A stretch of 64,000 nucleotides of DNA, taken from NCBI GenBank assembly GCA_016841525.1, contig JAENYZ010000001.1, positions 310,001-374,000 on the forward strand, given 5' to 3'. Positions 35,595 to 45,173 of the stretch are shown one piece after another. Position numbers and translations under genes: made by a program. The DNA is from Anaerolineaceae bacterium (GTDB lineage Bacteria; Chloroflexota; Anaerolineae; Anaerolineales; Anaerolineaceae). Position 1 is the first letter of the stretch. Each line of letters starts with the position of its first letter. Under the pieces are notes generated by a model. That model was not told the origin of the DNA, made no database searches, and was given only the letters and a program-made list of their open reading frames with translations.

Positions 35595-36407
35595 TTACCT
35601 GTTCCAAATTTTCGATCGAATCGTTTCTTTGGTCAGAATAGCTTCCAGAACACCACCGCCGATAGCAAGAGATTTTTCGGAAACAGTCCAGCAGCGGAAG
35701 GTCTCAGGTCTTGGGTCAATATCGCCAACCTTCATCCCCTCTCGGACCTTGATTCCCTCGTGAATCAGTCCCCTAACGACGCCATCGAATGGTGCTCTTA
35801 CGTTAGCTCCTTCAACGGATAAAATGACAGCCCCTTGCTCAACAAGTTCACCAATTTTGACATGGGTTGTCACTTTCCCTTCAGCCGGCGCATGCAAAAC
35901 TCGTTCCTTTGTGTATGACTGAACCTTACCGGGGATCCCTGTATCCGCTTCAGGACTGCCTTCCCTGTAAACCCGTCCTAAAAAATGTCCCCTGTTAGTT
36001 TCCACCGCCGCATGGCAATTCTCCCCAACCACAAATCCCGGACCGAGACCAACAACCATTTCTGCCATATCCAGTGGTAGATCAACATACCTTTTTCGCA
36101 TCCGGGCATCGACGATTACAACCGGCTGAAATTCTTCTACCAAATCCAAAAACGGATCAACAATCACCGGGATAATACCATTATTCCAATATGTGGACAT
36201 TTCCGACGGCTCCCCGATCAGTTTACCTTTCACGCCTTCAATTTGTGTTTCACCATCATAAACCGCTTGCGCAAATGATACAGATCGACGGACTGCCAAA
36301 GGTTGATTTGTTTCAACAACCAGCACTCGAATGCCTGATCGGTATAATCTCAGGGCTACACCAGTGGCAAGATCTCCGCCGCCCCATATCAAGACATAGG
36401 ACGTCAT
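35595..36407 (-). CDS. yqeB: YqeB family selenium-dependent molybdenum hydroxylase accessory protein
   Basis: A 270-residue YqeB/EF2563-type protein. VLIWGGGDLATGVALRLYRSGIRVLVVE is a Rossmann-like N-terminus; VDARMRKR, VGLGPGFVVGENCHAAVETNRGH and the C-terminal GVVRGLIHEGIKVREGMKVGDIDPR are the conserved blocks. YqeB occurs with YqeC and SelD in genomes predicted to use labile selenium in molybdenum hydroxylases. Its biochemical step is not known to me. It overlaps the upstream molybdenum subunit gene (ATGA) and precedes the YqeC-MocA fusion. Confidence 0.9.
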   Translation of the reverse strand: MTSYVLIWGGGDLATGVALRLYRSGIRVLVVETNQPLAVRRSVSFAQAVYDGETQIEGVKGKLIGEPSEMSTYWNNGIIPVIVDPFLDLVEEFQPVVIVDARMRKRYVDLPLDMAEMVVGLGPGFVVGENCHAAVETNRGHFLGRVYREGSPEADTGIPGKVQSYTKERVLHAPAEGKVTTHVKIGELVEQGAVILSVEGANVRAPFDGVVRGLIHEGIKVREGMKVGDIDPRPETFRCWTVSEKSLAIGGGVLEAILTKETIRSKIWNR

Positions 36408-38614
36408 TTTATCTTTCCCAAACCTCGTAAAACTCTTTCAGGTGTCAACGGGAAATCGTGGAACCAAACACCCGTCGCGTCAAAAAGGGCATGAACAATC
36501 GCAGGGGCTAAAGGAAGATAGGGCATCTCAGCCATACCGCGTGCGCCGTATGGGCCAAGCGGATCTGCCAATTCCAAGAGAATGGATTCAACCTCAAAAG
36601 GAATGTCCTTGACCGTTGGAATCAAGTATTTAGACAGCATGTCCGTCACCACGTAACCATCTTTTTCGATGAAGTTTTCCATCAAAACATAGCCCGCAGC
36701 CTGAACAATGCAGCCTTCAATTTGACCTACAACCTGCATCGGGTTGATCGCTTTCCCTACATCATCAGCACAGTACACTTTTAACAACCGGATTTCTCCC
36801 GTTTCCGTATCAACTTCTAAATCAACTGCCTCAGCCACGTAACCATAAGTGATATTTGGATAACATTCGCCGGTTACAGGGTCCATATGAGTTGTGGGCG
36901 GCGCGTGATAGGTGTATTCAGCGATAACCGGACGTTCCTCAGCCCGCCATTTTTCTAATGCCTTTTCTGCTGCACCTTTGATTGAATTGCCAGCCATAAA
37001 TGTCATTCTTGAAGCGGAGGTGCTGCCAGAATTTCCCGTAAATGCCGTATCGGATGCGATTAAATCGATTTTTTCTGGGGGCACATTCAAGGCTTCTGCT
37101 GCAAATTGCTTAAAAGCCATATGCGCACCCTGTCCCACATCAGCACCAGCATGATGCAAAATGACACGTTCTATCTCTTCATCACCGTACAATTCAATAA
37201 TCGCATGGCATGTCTCAACCCCACCATATGAAAAACCAACGTTTTTGTAAGCGGCTGCAATACCTCGCCCGCGCTTGATGCTGCCTTCGCTCTTCACTCG
37301 CTGAGGCGCCTGCCAACCATCCTCGCCATGAATCCAGCCGGAATGCACTGCACATGCTTTTAAAACGGGTCGAATGGTTACTCCTTTGGGCAATTCTGAA
37401 TTCAGCGAAAGAATTGATCCCTCTTTAAATAAATTTCTCATCCGAAATTCAACCGGGTCCATACCCAAGGCTTCGGCCAATTTTGATATTTGAAGTTCAG
37501 CCTCAAATGTACCCTGTGGTCCACCAAAACCGCGGAAGGCACCACCGGGCACATGATTGGTATAAATTGAATCTGCATCAACCCAAACATTGGGAATTTC
37601 ATAAGGCCCTGTACATTGCAAGAATGCGTTTGCCATAACTTTTGTTGAAGTATAGGCATAGGCGCCGCCATCTGCATCAATTTTCACCTTTGCAGCAAGG
37701 ATTTTCCCATCTTTTGTTGCACCCCATTTCCCCTTAAGTCGATACGCATGCCTTTTATGATGCCCAATGATGGATTGCTCGCGGCTCCACACGATCTTGA
37801 CCGGACGATCAATGCCGCGTTCATGCAGTCGCATCACGGCCAATGCGAGGACAATCTGCACAGACATATCTTCTCGACCCCCAAAAGCACCGCCAATGGC
37901 TGGATAAATCACACGTACTTTTTCTTCCGGGAGGTTCAGTGCGTGCGAGATTTGTTCACGATCTTCATGTGCCCATTGTCCCGCTACAACAACGGTGATT
38001 CTATCCTGTTCATCGAGATATGCAATGCCTGCTTCAGGCTGTAGATAGGCATGCTCCTGAACCGGTGTGTGGTATTCACCTTCAACAATGACATCACATT
38101 GGTCAAAAGCCTTATCAACATCTCCATAACGAATTTGATAATGACAGAAAATGTTAGATTTTTGATCAGGATGAAGTAAAACAGGATCCTCTGCAAGGGC
38201 TTTATCGATGCTGTCTACGAGCGGCAGGTCTTCATAAGAAACCTTGATCAGATCTCGCGCATGGTCGGCGATTTCTTCAGTTTCAGCAACCACCAGGGCG
38301 ACCTGGTCGCCAACAAATCGCACACGATCGGCATAAGGTTTGGAGGATCCGGGTCCGCACAAAACGGGTTGATCTGGCATGATCAAACCATACTCGTTTA
38401 CAGGGATGTCTTTGGCTGTCAAAACTGCCAATACACCCGGGTACGCCTCTGCCTCAGATGTATCAATTGATTTGATGATCGCGTGAGGGCGATTGGCAAA
38501 AAGAATTTTCATATGAAGCTGGTCAGGCAGGTTGTAATCACCCGGATAAAGGGCTTCGCCTGTCGCTTTATCTTTGACGTCAAATCTTTTAAAGGATTTC
38601 CCGATATAAGCCAT
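36404..38614 (-). CDS. Xanthine dehydrogenase-family molybdenum-binding subunit (set B)
   Basis: A 736-residue aldehyde oxidase/xanthine dehydrogenase large subunit. Domain 1 starts KRFDVKDKATGEALYPGDYNLPDQLHMKILFANRPHA. AIGGAFGGREDM and GGAFRGFGGPQGTFEAE are molybdopterin-binding loops. GARGMAEMPYLPLAPAIVHALFDATG contains the conserved active-site Glu, with AE in place of the usual GE. Together with the fused FAD/iron-sulfur subunit encoded just upstream it would form a complete hydroxylase of a heterocycle or aldehyde. The substrate is not predictable; purine is suggested by the neighbouring SsnA and YqeB/C families. Confidence 0.93.
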   Translation of the reverse strand: MAYIGKSFKRFDVKDKATGEALYPGDYNLPDQLHMKILFANRPHAIIKSIDTSEAEAYPGVLAVLTAKDIPVNEYGLIMPDQPVLCGPGSSKPYADRVRFVGDQVALVVAETEEIADHARDLIKVSYEDLPLVDSIDKALAEDPVLLHPDQKSNIFCHYQIRYGDVDKAFDQCDVIVEGEYHTPVQEHAYLQPEAGIAYLDEQDRITVVVAGQWAHEDREQISHALNLPEEKVRVIYPAIGGAFGGREDMSVQIVLALAVMRLHERGIDRPVKIVWSREQSIIGHHKRHAYRLKGKWGATKDGKILAAKVKIDADGGAYAYTSTKVMANAFLQCTGPYEIPNVWVDADSIYTNHVPGGAFRGFGGPQGTFEAELQISKLAEALGMDPVEFRMRNLFKEGSILSLNSELPKGVTIRPVLKACAVHSGWIHGEDGWQAPQRVKSEGSIKRGRGIAAAYKNVGFSYGGVETCHAIIELYGDEEIERVILHHAGADVGQGAHMAFKQFAAEALNVPPEKIDLIASDTAFTGNSGSTSASRMTFMAGNSIKGAAEKALEKWRAEERPVIAEYTYHAPPTTHMDPVTGECYPNITYGYVAEAVDLEVDTETGEIRLLKVYCADDVGKAINPMQVVGQIEGCIVQAAGYVLMENFIEKDGYVVTDMLSKYLIPTVKDIPFEVESILLELADPLGPYGARGMAEMPYLPLAPAIVHALFDATGVWFHDFPLTPERVLRGLGKIK

Positions 38615-38616
38615 CT

Positions 38617-40044
38617 CTACTCCTCTTGATCCTTTTCTGATACCAACATCGCCTGACTGGCGTGTTCGATTGCTTCAATGATTTTATAGTAACCCGTACA
38701 GCGGCATAAATTGCCTGAGATTGCCAGTCGAATCTCCTCCTGCGAAGGTGTGCGCCTTTCTTCCAGGAGCTTTGTCGCAGACATAATAAAGCCAGGCGTG
38801 CAAAATCCGCATTGAATTGCTCCGTATTCTACAAAAGCCTCCTGCATGGGATGCAGTTGATCTTCCGAATGCAGTCCTTCAATCGTAATGATTTCTGAGC
38901 CGTGTGCCCTTTCTGCAGGTACAAGGCAGCTCATCACGGCACGTCCATCAAGAAATACTGTACAGGCGCCGCATTCACCTTCGCCGCAGCCTTCTTTTGT
39001 GCCGGAAAGACTAGCTTCATCACGGATCAAATTCAACAGCGTTTTATTGAAACCTGTCGTAAAGCGAAATTCTCGGCCGTTAATCCAGGTATGAATTTCT
39101 TCCCCCGTCCAGGCTTCTTTAAGTGATTTTGTTTCCACACCAGTACCCATCAAAAGGACTGGATTTTCTGGAATCTCGTTCTTATCAACACCCTTTTGAA
39201 TTGCAATTAACGCTCGCTTCGCGATCACCCCGACCATGTAACTTCGATAATCCGCAGATCCCCTCAAATCCGAAATCGGGCTGGCTGCTTGCGCTGTTAA
39301 TGAAGCAGTTTCAGCAATGACTTCATCTGTCAGGTCTTTTCCAACAATGAACTCTTCTGCACCCTCAGCATGGATGATTGTGGGTGCAGTGGCACCTAAA
39401 GTGATTTTTGCATCCTTTGCTATTCCGTTTTCGAGATCAACCAGCACGCTGATGTTGATAACGGATATTGCCTGCGCTTTGCGTAATGCAGTCTTAATAA
39501 AATATGAATGTTCAGATGGACCTGGGGCATCAAAGAAAATATTGGTGACAATTTCATCCGCTTCCATCACGGTTTTTCGCACGCCAAGGTAAAAATCATC
39601 CAGAGCAACAATCCGTTCACCGCGAACCGATTGTAAAACCAGCTTTGCATCCAATGCCATCAATGGGCTGATAGCATCATTTGCTGGCGAAGCAGTGATC
39701 AGGTTGCCAACAACGGTGCCCCGATTCCGGATTTGCGGAGAACCGATCTCCCAGCAAGCTTGTAACAAGCAAAAGGCTTTTTTTCGGATCAGTGGCGAAG
39801 CAACAATATGATTGTGAGTGACAAGCGGTCCAATGTGAATAAGACCATCCTCATCCTCCATAATCCTGTCCAATCCCGGGATTTTCGTGATGTCAATGAT
39901 CGTGGAGATTCCTTTTCGTGTGCCGCGTTTCAGTTCCAAAATCAGATCAGTACCACCTGCAATGATGCGCCCTTTTTCACCCGCTTCTGCAAGTATTGTG
40001 ACGGCTTCTTCAATTGATTCAGCTAAATGGTAATTCTGCCACAT
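38617..40044 (-). CDS. Fused FAD-binding and [2Fe-2S] subunit of molybdenum hydroxylase (set B)
   Basis: 475 residues from ATG 40044, preceded by TTTGGAG; an ATG at 40068 overlapping the XdhC-like stop is the alternative. Residues 1-285 are a CoxM/XdhB-like FAD domain: IIAGGTDLILELKRG and GSPQIRNRGTVVGNLITASPAND. Residues about 330-470 are a XdhC/CoxS-like domain with two [2Fe-2S] sites: Cys 353, 358, 361, 373 (CGEGECGAC) and Cys 412, 415, 447, 449 (CGFC, CRC). These pass electrons from molybdenum to flavin. In most relatives these are two separate proteins or all three are fused. Confidence 0.92.
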   Translation of the reverse strand: MWQNYHLAESIEEAVTILAEAGEKGRIIAGGTDLILELKRGTRKGISTIIDITKIPGLDRIMEDEDGLIHIGPLVTHNHIVASPLIRKKAFCLLQACWEIGSPQIRNRGTVVGNLITASPANDAISPLMALDAKLVLQSVRGERIVALDDFYLGVRKTVMEADEIVTNIFFDAPGPSEHSYFIKTALRKAQAISVINISVLVDLENGIAKDAKITLGATAPTIIHAEGAEEFIVGKDLTDEVIAETASLTAQAASPISDLRGSADYRSYMVGVIAKRALIAIQKGVDKNEIPENPVLLMGTGVETKSLKEAWTGEEIHTWINGREFRFTTGFNKTLLNLIRDEASLSGTKEGCGEGECGACTVFLDGRAVMSCLVPAERAHGSEIITIEGLHSEDQLHPMQEAFVEYGAIQCGFCTPGFIMSATKLLEERRTPSQEEIRLAISGNLCRCTGYYKIIEAIEHASQAMLVSEKDQEE

Positions 40045-40067
40045 AATTGATATACTCCAAATTCTCA

Positions 40068-40853
40068 TTATTTGCCCAAATGGCGTTTGTCTTCATTTCG
40101 CCGACTGACAATTTCAGCCATAATGCTGACTGCAATCTCCTCCGGCGTTTCAGCATTGATGTCCAGCCCAATCGGAGATTTAATCCGTCCGATATCTTTT
40201 TGTGATACGCCGATTTCATGTAATTTTTCTTTCGTGTGAGACCAGCGGCGTTTTGATCCAATCAAACCAATGTAAGGGGTATCTGTTTTCAAGATTGAAG
40301 GCAAACCTGCAACATCCACATCCACGCTCCGTGTCACAAGCACCATATAAGTCTGTGAATCGATCCTCATTTCATCAGGAAGACTAGCCATTGAAGTGGG
40401 CAAATAGACATCACCGCCAGGTGAATTCTCTGGTGTGCATAAGTCCTTGCGGTCGTCAGAGATCACAACCCGAAAACCCAACCAGGACGCCAGGTGAGCA
40501 ACAGCTCTTCCCACATGACCAGCCCCCACAACCACCAGTGTCGCTGGATGCAAATAAGGTTCCACAAAAATCGAAACCGATCCACCGCATAAACCTGGGT
40601 CACCCTTTTCAACATCGATCAGATCATAATTTAAGAAGCGGGTTTTACCATCTTTAATGGCATCAAGCGCTTCCTTAAGAACGAGATTTTCCACCTCGCC
40701 TCCACCAACAGTACCTTCTGCGGTGCCGTCCCTGTACACAATCATTTTCGTTCCGGCATGCCTTGGCACTGCACCTTTTGTATTTACAACCGTACATAAT
40801 GCAACGTGTTTATCTTCTGCAACTGCTTTATTTAACTGGTCAAGAATTTCCAT
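40068..40853 (-). CDS. XdhC/CoxI family molybdenum cofactor maturation protein
   Basis: A 261-residue XdhC-family protein. ALCTVVNTKGAVPRHAGTKMIVYRDGTAEGTVGGGEVE is the XdhC/CoxI domain, and LVVVGAGHVGRAVAHLASWLGFRVVISDDR is the Rossmann domain. IGLIGSKRR and IGLDINAETPEEIAVSIMAEIV complete the pattern. XdhC in Rhodobacter binds molybdenum cofactor, promotes its sulfuration and delivers it to xanthine dehydrogenase. Here it sits between the two hydroxylases and may load sulfur or selenium onto both. Confidence 0.93.
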   Translation of the reverse strand: MEILDQLNKAVAEDKHVALCTVVNTKGAVPRHAGTKMIVYRDGTAEGTVGGGEVENLVLKEALDAIKDGKTRFLNYDLIDVEKGDPGLCGGSVSIFVEPYLHPATLVVVGAGHVGRAVAHLASWLGFRVVISDDRKDLCTPENSPGGDVYLPTSMASLPDEMRIDSQTYMVLVTRSVDVDVAGLPSILKTDTPYIGLIGSKRRWSHTKEKLHEIGVSQKDIGRIKSPIGLDINAETPEEIAVSIMAEIVSRRNEDKRHLGK

Positions 40854-40924
40854 ATCAATCTTTCACAGAACCACATAGTTCAATTCACATCGTGACATCA
40901 AAAGAAACAAATGGATCTAAATAT

Positions 40925-43900
40925 TTAATTTTCTTCCAGCCCTTGCAATTTTCGCCAAATTCTTTCGGGTATCGCAGGAATGGTCGTCAGAGATGCACCA
41001 CAAGCATCCAAAATCGCATTTCCTACTGCCGGGGCAACACCATCCAAAGGAATCTCAGCCACAGCTTTCGCCCCGTAGGGGTGTGAAGGCTCATAAGTTT
41101 CCACAAAAATTGTAGTTAAATCTGGCATTTCATCTGATCTAAAAATATGATAGTTATCGAAATCTTTCTCTCTTGGCTGCCCTTTTTCGTTATAAACCAT
41201 TTCCTCACTCACAGCATAACCCAAAGCCTGCGCCATCCCACCCTCAATCTGGCCTGAGGCTGTCACAGGATTAATGATGACGCCAGAATCCACAGCCATT
41301 ACCAATTTATCAACCACCACCATACCTGTTTCTGTATCAACAGTCACTTCTGCAAATTGTGCAGCAAAAGGCGGCGGCGCAACGGGTGAGACATGGGAAG
41401 CAACAGCCATAATTTGTTCCTGGTTTGTTTGATGAAGGGCATTAAGTGCGATCTCTTCCATTGTATAAAACTTACCATCAGGCGCAATTGCCTTTCGGTC
41501 TTCCAGAACAATTTCCGATGGGTCAACTTCAATGCCGTCTTCACGCAGCATCATAGCTGCCCGAACCCTGATTCGCTCAGCCACTTTTTCAGCGGCTTTA
41601 ACCGTTGCGGTTCCTGAAATATAGGTTGTACTTGAGGCATAAGCCCCTTTGTCAAAAGGTGTGAAATCTGTATCTGACGAATACACAAGCATATCCTCAA
41701 GAGGGACACCCAGCGTTTCCGCTGCCATCTGTGCCAGAACAGTGTCTGAACCCGTACCAAGATCCGTGGCGCCGACCAGCAGGTTGAATGAGCCGTCATC
41801 GTTCATCTTGATGCTGGCACCGCCCATATCAAGGTAAGGAATTGCCGTTCCCTGCATGACCATCGCAACACCGATGCCCTTTCGCAAGTGCTTTTTGCCG
41901 GGGACAATGTGCCACTGGTCAATGTTGAATTTTTCATCCCAACCAATCACCATTCGCCCCTGGTCCACACATTCTTCCAGGCCAATCGTAAAGAGGGTTT
42001 CTGGTTGAGGCTCTCTACCTTCACTCCAAACCTTACTGAATGGATGAATTTCTCCGGGTCGTATTGCATTTTTCAAGCGAAACGCCAACGGATCCAACTT
42101 TAATTCACGGGCAATTTTTTCCATATGACGTTCCACCGGCCAAAATCCCTGGGGAACACCGTAACCGCGATACGCACCAGAGGGAACGGTGTTGGTATAC
42201 ACTACGTCTGAATAGAAACGAATATTGGGCGATTCCCGATATGGTCCATCACCAACATACAGCGCCATGGCTTTATGCCCGGTGTTACCCGCAACGGTTA
42301 GCGCGTGACAGCCGTAAGCACCTGTATCACTCAAACAGTACATTTCATTGGCTGTAATTGTGCCGTCGTTTTTCACACCCGTGCGCATTTTTATTCGCAT
42401 CGGGTGCCGGGTCCGGGCAGCAGTAAATTCTTCTTCACGTGTCATTTCGTAAAGCACCGGGCGTCCTGTTGCAATCGTCAGGTGGGCAGCGACATCTTCA
42501 ACCAATACTTCCTGTTTTCCTCCAAATCCTCCACCGGTGCGCGGCTTGATCACACGGATACGCTTTATCGGCAGCCCTAAAACCGGTGCAATTTGCCGAC
42601 GAACATGGAAGGGTACCTGCGTACTGGTGCGAATGACGAGACGATCATCTTCATCCCAATAGGTTACCACCACATGGGGTTCAATATGAGCCATCTGTAC
42701 TTTTGGTACTTCATACTCTTCCTCAAAAATATGATCCGCTTCAGAAAAGCCCTTATTTATATCACCTATGTCTATTCGGATTTCAGCAGCTAGATTTCTC
42801 GAAGGGTCAGAATTATCAAAGTTAACATATTCAGGTTCATCATGAATAATGGGTGCACCATCATCCATGGCTTGTTCTGGATCCAAAACAGTGGGCAAAA
42901 CCTCATAATCAACATTGATCAACTTTAGTGCTGCCTCGGCAATCTCCGCTGTCTCAGCAGCAACAAAAGCCACACGGTCCCCAACAAATCGGACTTTTCG
43001 GTCAAGGGAGAACATGTCTAAGGGCCCTGGGATCGGATGTGATTGCCCTGCAGTTGAATAAACAACCCTTGGAAGGTCTTTCCAGGTCAGTACTGCCGCC
43101 ACCCCTTCCAACGCTTCCGCTTCGGAAGTGTCAATATTCTTGATCAAAGCATGTGCGTGGGGGCTGTGCAAAACCTTGGCGACCAGCATGTCCCGTTTTT
43201 CAAAATCAGCTGTAAAAGCGGGTTTTCCCTGCACTAGTTTAATGGCATCGACTTTAGGCTCTGGATGGCCAACCGTTTTCAGCTTTTCAGGACGATCAAC
43301 AACTTTCAGTCTTGGGAAAACCTTTGTCTCTGTTAATACGCCTCCGCTGCCTGATGCAGGCGTTCCTTTACCATCATCATCTTTGTTAAAATCAATAACA
43401 TCGGTAATTTCAAAAGGTTCATCAATCGGTGGCACTTGTTCCCCACGTAATATTGCAGCAGCACGCAATACTGCCTGAACTGGCTTGAGATAGCCGGTAC
43501 AACGGCATAAAACACCTGACAGCGCATCGCGAACCTGCTCTTCACTTGGGTAAGGTTCTTTTTCAAGCAAGGCTTTGGCAACAAGCACCATGGCAGGGGT
43601 GCAGTAACCACATTGAATAGCGCCAGTTTCAACAAAAGCTTGCTGAATGACATGCAAGCCTTCTGATTCCTTCCATCCATGTTGAGGATGTTCTCCCATA
43701 TTTTCAACGGTCTCAATGCGATGCCCTTCAGCCTGCGCCGTTAACATCGTACAGCTGTTGACCGGACGTCCATCAAACAAAATCGTGCAGGCACCGCACT
43801 CACCTTTTTCACAGCCGCCGCTCTTGATACTAAAAAATCCTAACCGTCGTAAAGTATCCAACAAACGTTCACTTTCTGGCACTTTCAAAGGATAATCTTG

Positions 43901-43927
43901 ATGATTAATATTCAGGGTGATCTTCAC
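40925..43927 (-). CDS. Fused [2Fe-2S] and molybdenum-binding subunit of xanthine dehydrogenase-family enzyme (set A)
   Basis: 1000 residues from the GTG at 43927, one base past the TAA stop of the FAD-subunit gene, with GAGG upstream; a longer frame to 44158 lies inside that gene. Residues 1-165 are the iron-sulfur domain: Cys 39, 44, 47, 59 and Cys 106, 109, 141, 143. A linker rich in Gly/Ser (about 180-197) leads to the molybdenum domain from about 205: GGGFGGKQE, GAYRGYGVPQGFWPVE, and GAKAVAEIPLDGVAPAVGNAILDACG with the active-site Glu. Fusion of XdhC-type and XdhA-type parts without the FAD part is less common. It pairs with the FAD subunit encoded upstream. Confidence 0.93.
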   Translation of the reverse strand: MKITLNINHQDYPLKVPESERLLDTLRRLGFFSIKSGGCEKGECGACTILFDGRPVNSCTMLTAQAEGHRIETVENMGEHPQHGWKESEGLHVIQQAFVETGAIQCGYCTPAMVLVAKALLEKEPYPSEEQVRDALSGVLCRCTGYLKPVQAVLRAAAILRGEQVPPIDEPFEITDVIDFNKDDDGKGTPASGSGGVLTETKVFPRLKVVDRPEKLKTVGHPEPKVDAIKLVQGKPAFTADFEKRDMLVAKVLHSPHAHALIKNIDTSEAEALEGVAAVLTWKDLPRVVYSTAGQSHPIPGPLDMFSLDRKVRFVGDRVAFVAAETAEIAEAALKLINVDYEVLPTVLDPEQAMDDGAPIIHDEPEYVNFDNSDPSRNLAAEIRIDIGDINKGFSEADHIFEEEYEVPKVQMAHIEPHVVVTYWDEDDRLVIRTSTQVPFHVRRQIAPVLGLPIKRIRVIKPRTGGGFGGKQEVLVEDVAAHLTIATGRPVLYEMTREEEFTAARTRHPMRIKMRTGVKNDGTITANEMYCLSDTGAYGCHALTVAGNTGHKAMALYVGDGPYRESPNIRFYSDVVYTNTVPSGAYRGYGVPQGFWPVERHMEKIARELKLDPLAFRLKNAIRPGEIHPFSKVWSEGREPQPETLFTIGLEECVDQGRMVIGWDEKFNIDQWHIVPGKKHLRKGIGVAMVMQGTAIPYLDMGGASIKMNDDGSFNLLVGATDLGTGSDTVLAQMAAETLGVPLEDMLVYSSDTDFTPFDKGAYASSTTYISGTATVKAAEKVAERIRVRAAMMLREDGIEVDPSEIVLEDRKAIAPDGKFYTMEEIALNALHQTNQEQIMAVASHVSPVAPPPFAAQFAEVTVDTETGMVVVDKLVMAVDSGVIINPVTASGQIEGGMAQALGYAVSEEMVYNEKGQPREKDFDNYHIFRSDEMPDLTTIFVETYEPSHPYGAKAVAEIPLDGVAPAVGNAILDACGASLTTIPAIPERIWRKLQGLEEN

Positions 43928-43928
43928 C

Positions 43929-44702
43929 TTAAACCTCGCTTTCCCTAATTGCATCAATGCGGTCCAGACACCGAAGCGCCAGCTTGGCCGCAACTTGTAT
44001 ACGGTATTGCGCTGAAGCCCACTCATCTTCCGCTTCAGAATAAGCATCCCGACAAGCCACATCCACACCCATGTCATTCGGCCCATCCATTGCAACAATC
44101 GGATTTTTTCCATAGCCGCCCAAAACAACCCTGGTCCTACCTGAGCCCCATTGAGCAACAGCAGCTATTAATATCGACTTGTCTTTGGGTGACCTGGCGA
44201 CATATTCAAAGGCAAGATGCGGCCGAAGCCACCATTCTGCTTCGGTCATCAATACACCTGGTGGTTCTATTTCACGCAAAGGCAGCCAATTCCCCATGCG
44301 AACCCGGTTGTTTCCCGGCTCCCATGTCAGGCTTGTGTCTAAAGCAAGCAAAAGACTCGATGTAATTGACCGCCCAGACGAGCTGATCAACCAGCCGCCC
44401 AATGTCGCCATATTCCGGATATTCTCACTGGCATCGATCATGATGGCTCTTTGTATTTCAGGGTGAATATCAGGGTGACCAACCAGGTCATTTAGCCGCA
44501 CCATCGCGCCTACCTGGATCCTTTGTCCCTGAATTTTGATCTGGTCCAGATCGGCCTCCTGCAAGTCAACGACACCTTGATATTCGTGACGCTGGCGGCT
44601 AATCGTGGTTCCACCCCCAAGAGGTGTTAACCCCTTTTTGGAATCCATTAATAAATCCAATACCTCTTCCACACTTTGAGGCCGAAAATATTTTTCGATC
44701 AT
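43929..44702 (-). CDS. FAD-binding subunit of molybdenum hydroxylase (set A)
   Basis: A 257-residue CoxM/XdhB-like protein. YFRPQSVEEVLDLLMDSKKGLTPLGGGTTISRQ is the first FAD contact region; ENIRNMATLGGWLISSSGRS matches the RNxGTxGGN-type second motif, here altered. The C-terminal domain is small. It ends directly before the fused iron-sulfur/molybdenum gene (translational coupling) and overlaps the thioesterase gene upstream by 4 bp. The flavin motifs deviate from textbook forms (GGT, RNMATLGG), so flavin binding may be modified. Confidence 0.87.
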   Translation of the reverse strand: MIEKYFRPQSVEEVLDLLMDSKKGLTPLGGGTTISRQRHEYQGVVDLQEADLDQIKIQGQRIQVGAMVRLNDLVGHPDIHPEIQRAIMIDASENIRNMATLGGWLISSSGRSITSSLLLALDTSLTWEPGNNRVRMGNWLPLREIEPPGVLMTEAEWWLRPHLAFEYVARSPKDKSILIAAVAQWGSGRTRVVLGGYGKNPIVAMDGPNDMGVDVACRDAYSEAEDEWASAQYRIQVAAKLALRCLDRIDAIRESEV

Positions 44703-45172
44703 GCTTCCTCCTTATCAGGGTAAACACGCCAGCCTAATTCTTCAGGGTCTATACCCTCAAACTTTTCTTCAGGGATGTCCACCAGAACTAATTCCGCTTC
44801 AGCAAGCACATCACCATCTAATGTTTGTATTTCACTATGGGCATTTGAAACCCTGCCCTTCCTACCAGTGGCTTTTCCTAAAACAATCAACGGCGTTTTA
44901 ATCGGAACAGGTTTACGATAACGCACATTTAATTGACCTGTCACCATAAAAGGATGAGAACCATCCATGTAAGCTCTACCCCCGGTTTCATCTAAAATTG
45001 CAGCTATGATTCCCCCATGGACAATGCCAGGATATCCCTCGTACTTAATAGGAACAATGATCTCCGTACGCACCTGTCCTTGTGCAGTTGTAAAAAAATC
45101 CAGCTTCAATCCCGCAGGGTTTTCCCTGCCGCACACAAAACAATTTTTAGAGCCAGGTTGTTTCTTATGCAT
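44699..45172 (-). CDS. PaaI/hotdog-fold thioesterase
   Basis: A 157-residue hotdog thioesterase. CFVCGRENPAGLKLDFF is an N-terminal Cys pair, YPGIVHGGIIAAILDETGGRAYM is the active-site HGG segment of PaaI-type enzymes, and LNVRYRKPVPIKTPLIVLGK is the second conserved block. It hydrolyses an acyl- or aryl-CoA; the substrate is unknown. It is 1 nt from the LLM oxidoreductase gene and overlaps the FAD subunit gene, so it belongs to the operon and may act on a product of ring cleavage. Confidence 0.86.
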   Translation of the reverse strand: MHKKQPGSKNCFVCGRENPAGLKLDFFTTAQGQVRTEIIVPIKYEGYPGIVHGGIIAAILDETGGRAYMDGSHPFMVTGQLNVRYRKPVPIKTPLIVLGKATGRKGRVSNAHSEIQTLDGDVLAEAELVLVDIPEEKFEGIDPEELGWRVYPDKEEA

Positions 45173-45173
45173 T

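Noticed and set aside
40925-44158. Long start for the set A iron-sulfur/molybdenum protein
   Set aside because: The first 77 residues would lie inside the FAD-subunit gene and resemble nothing; the GTG at 43927 with GAGG matches the domain start.
36404-44158. Possible selenocysteine codon in the molybdenum hydroxylases
   Set aside because: Both molybdenum subunits read through as full-length proteins with normal family ends; selenium in this enzyme class is a labile cofactor ligand, not selenocysteine.
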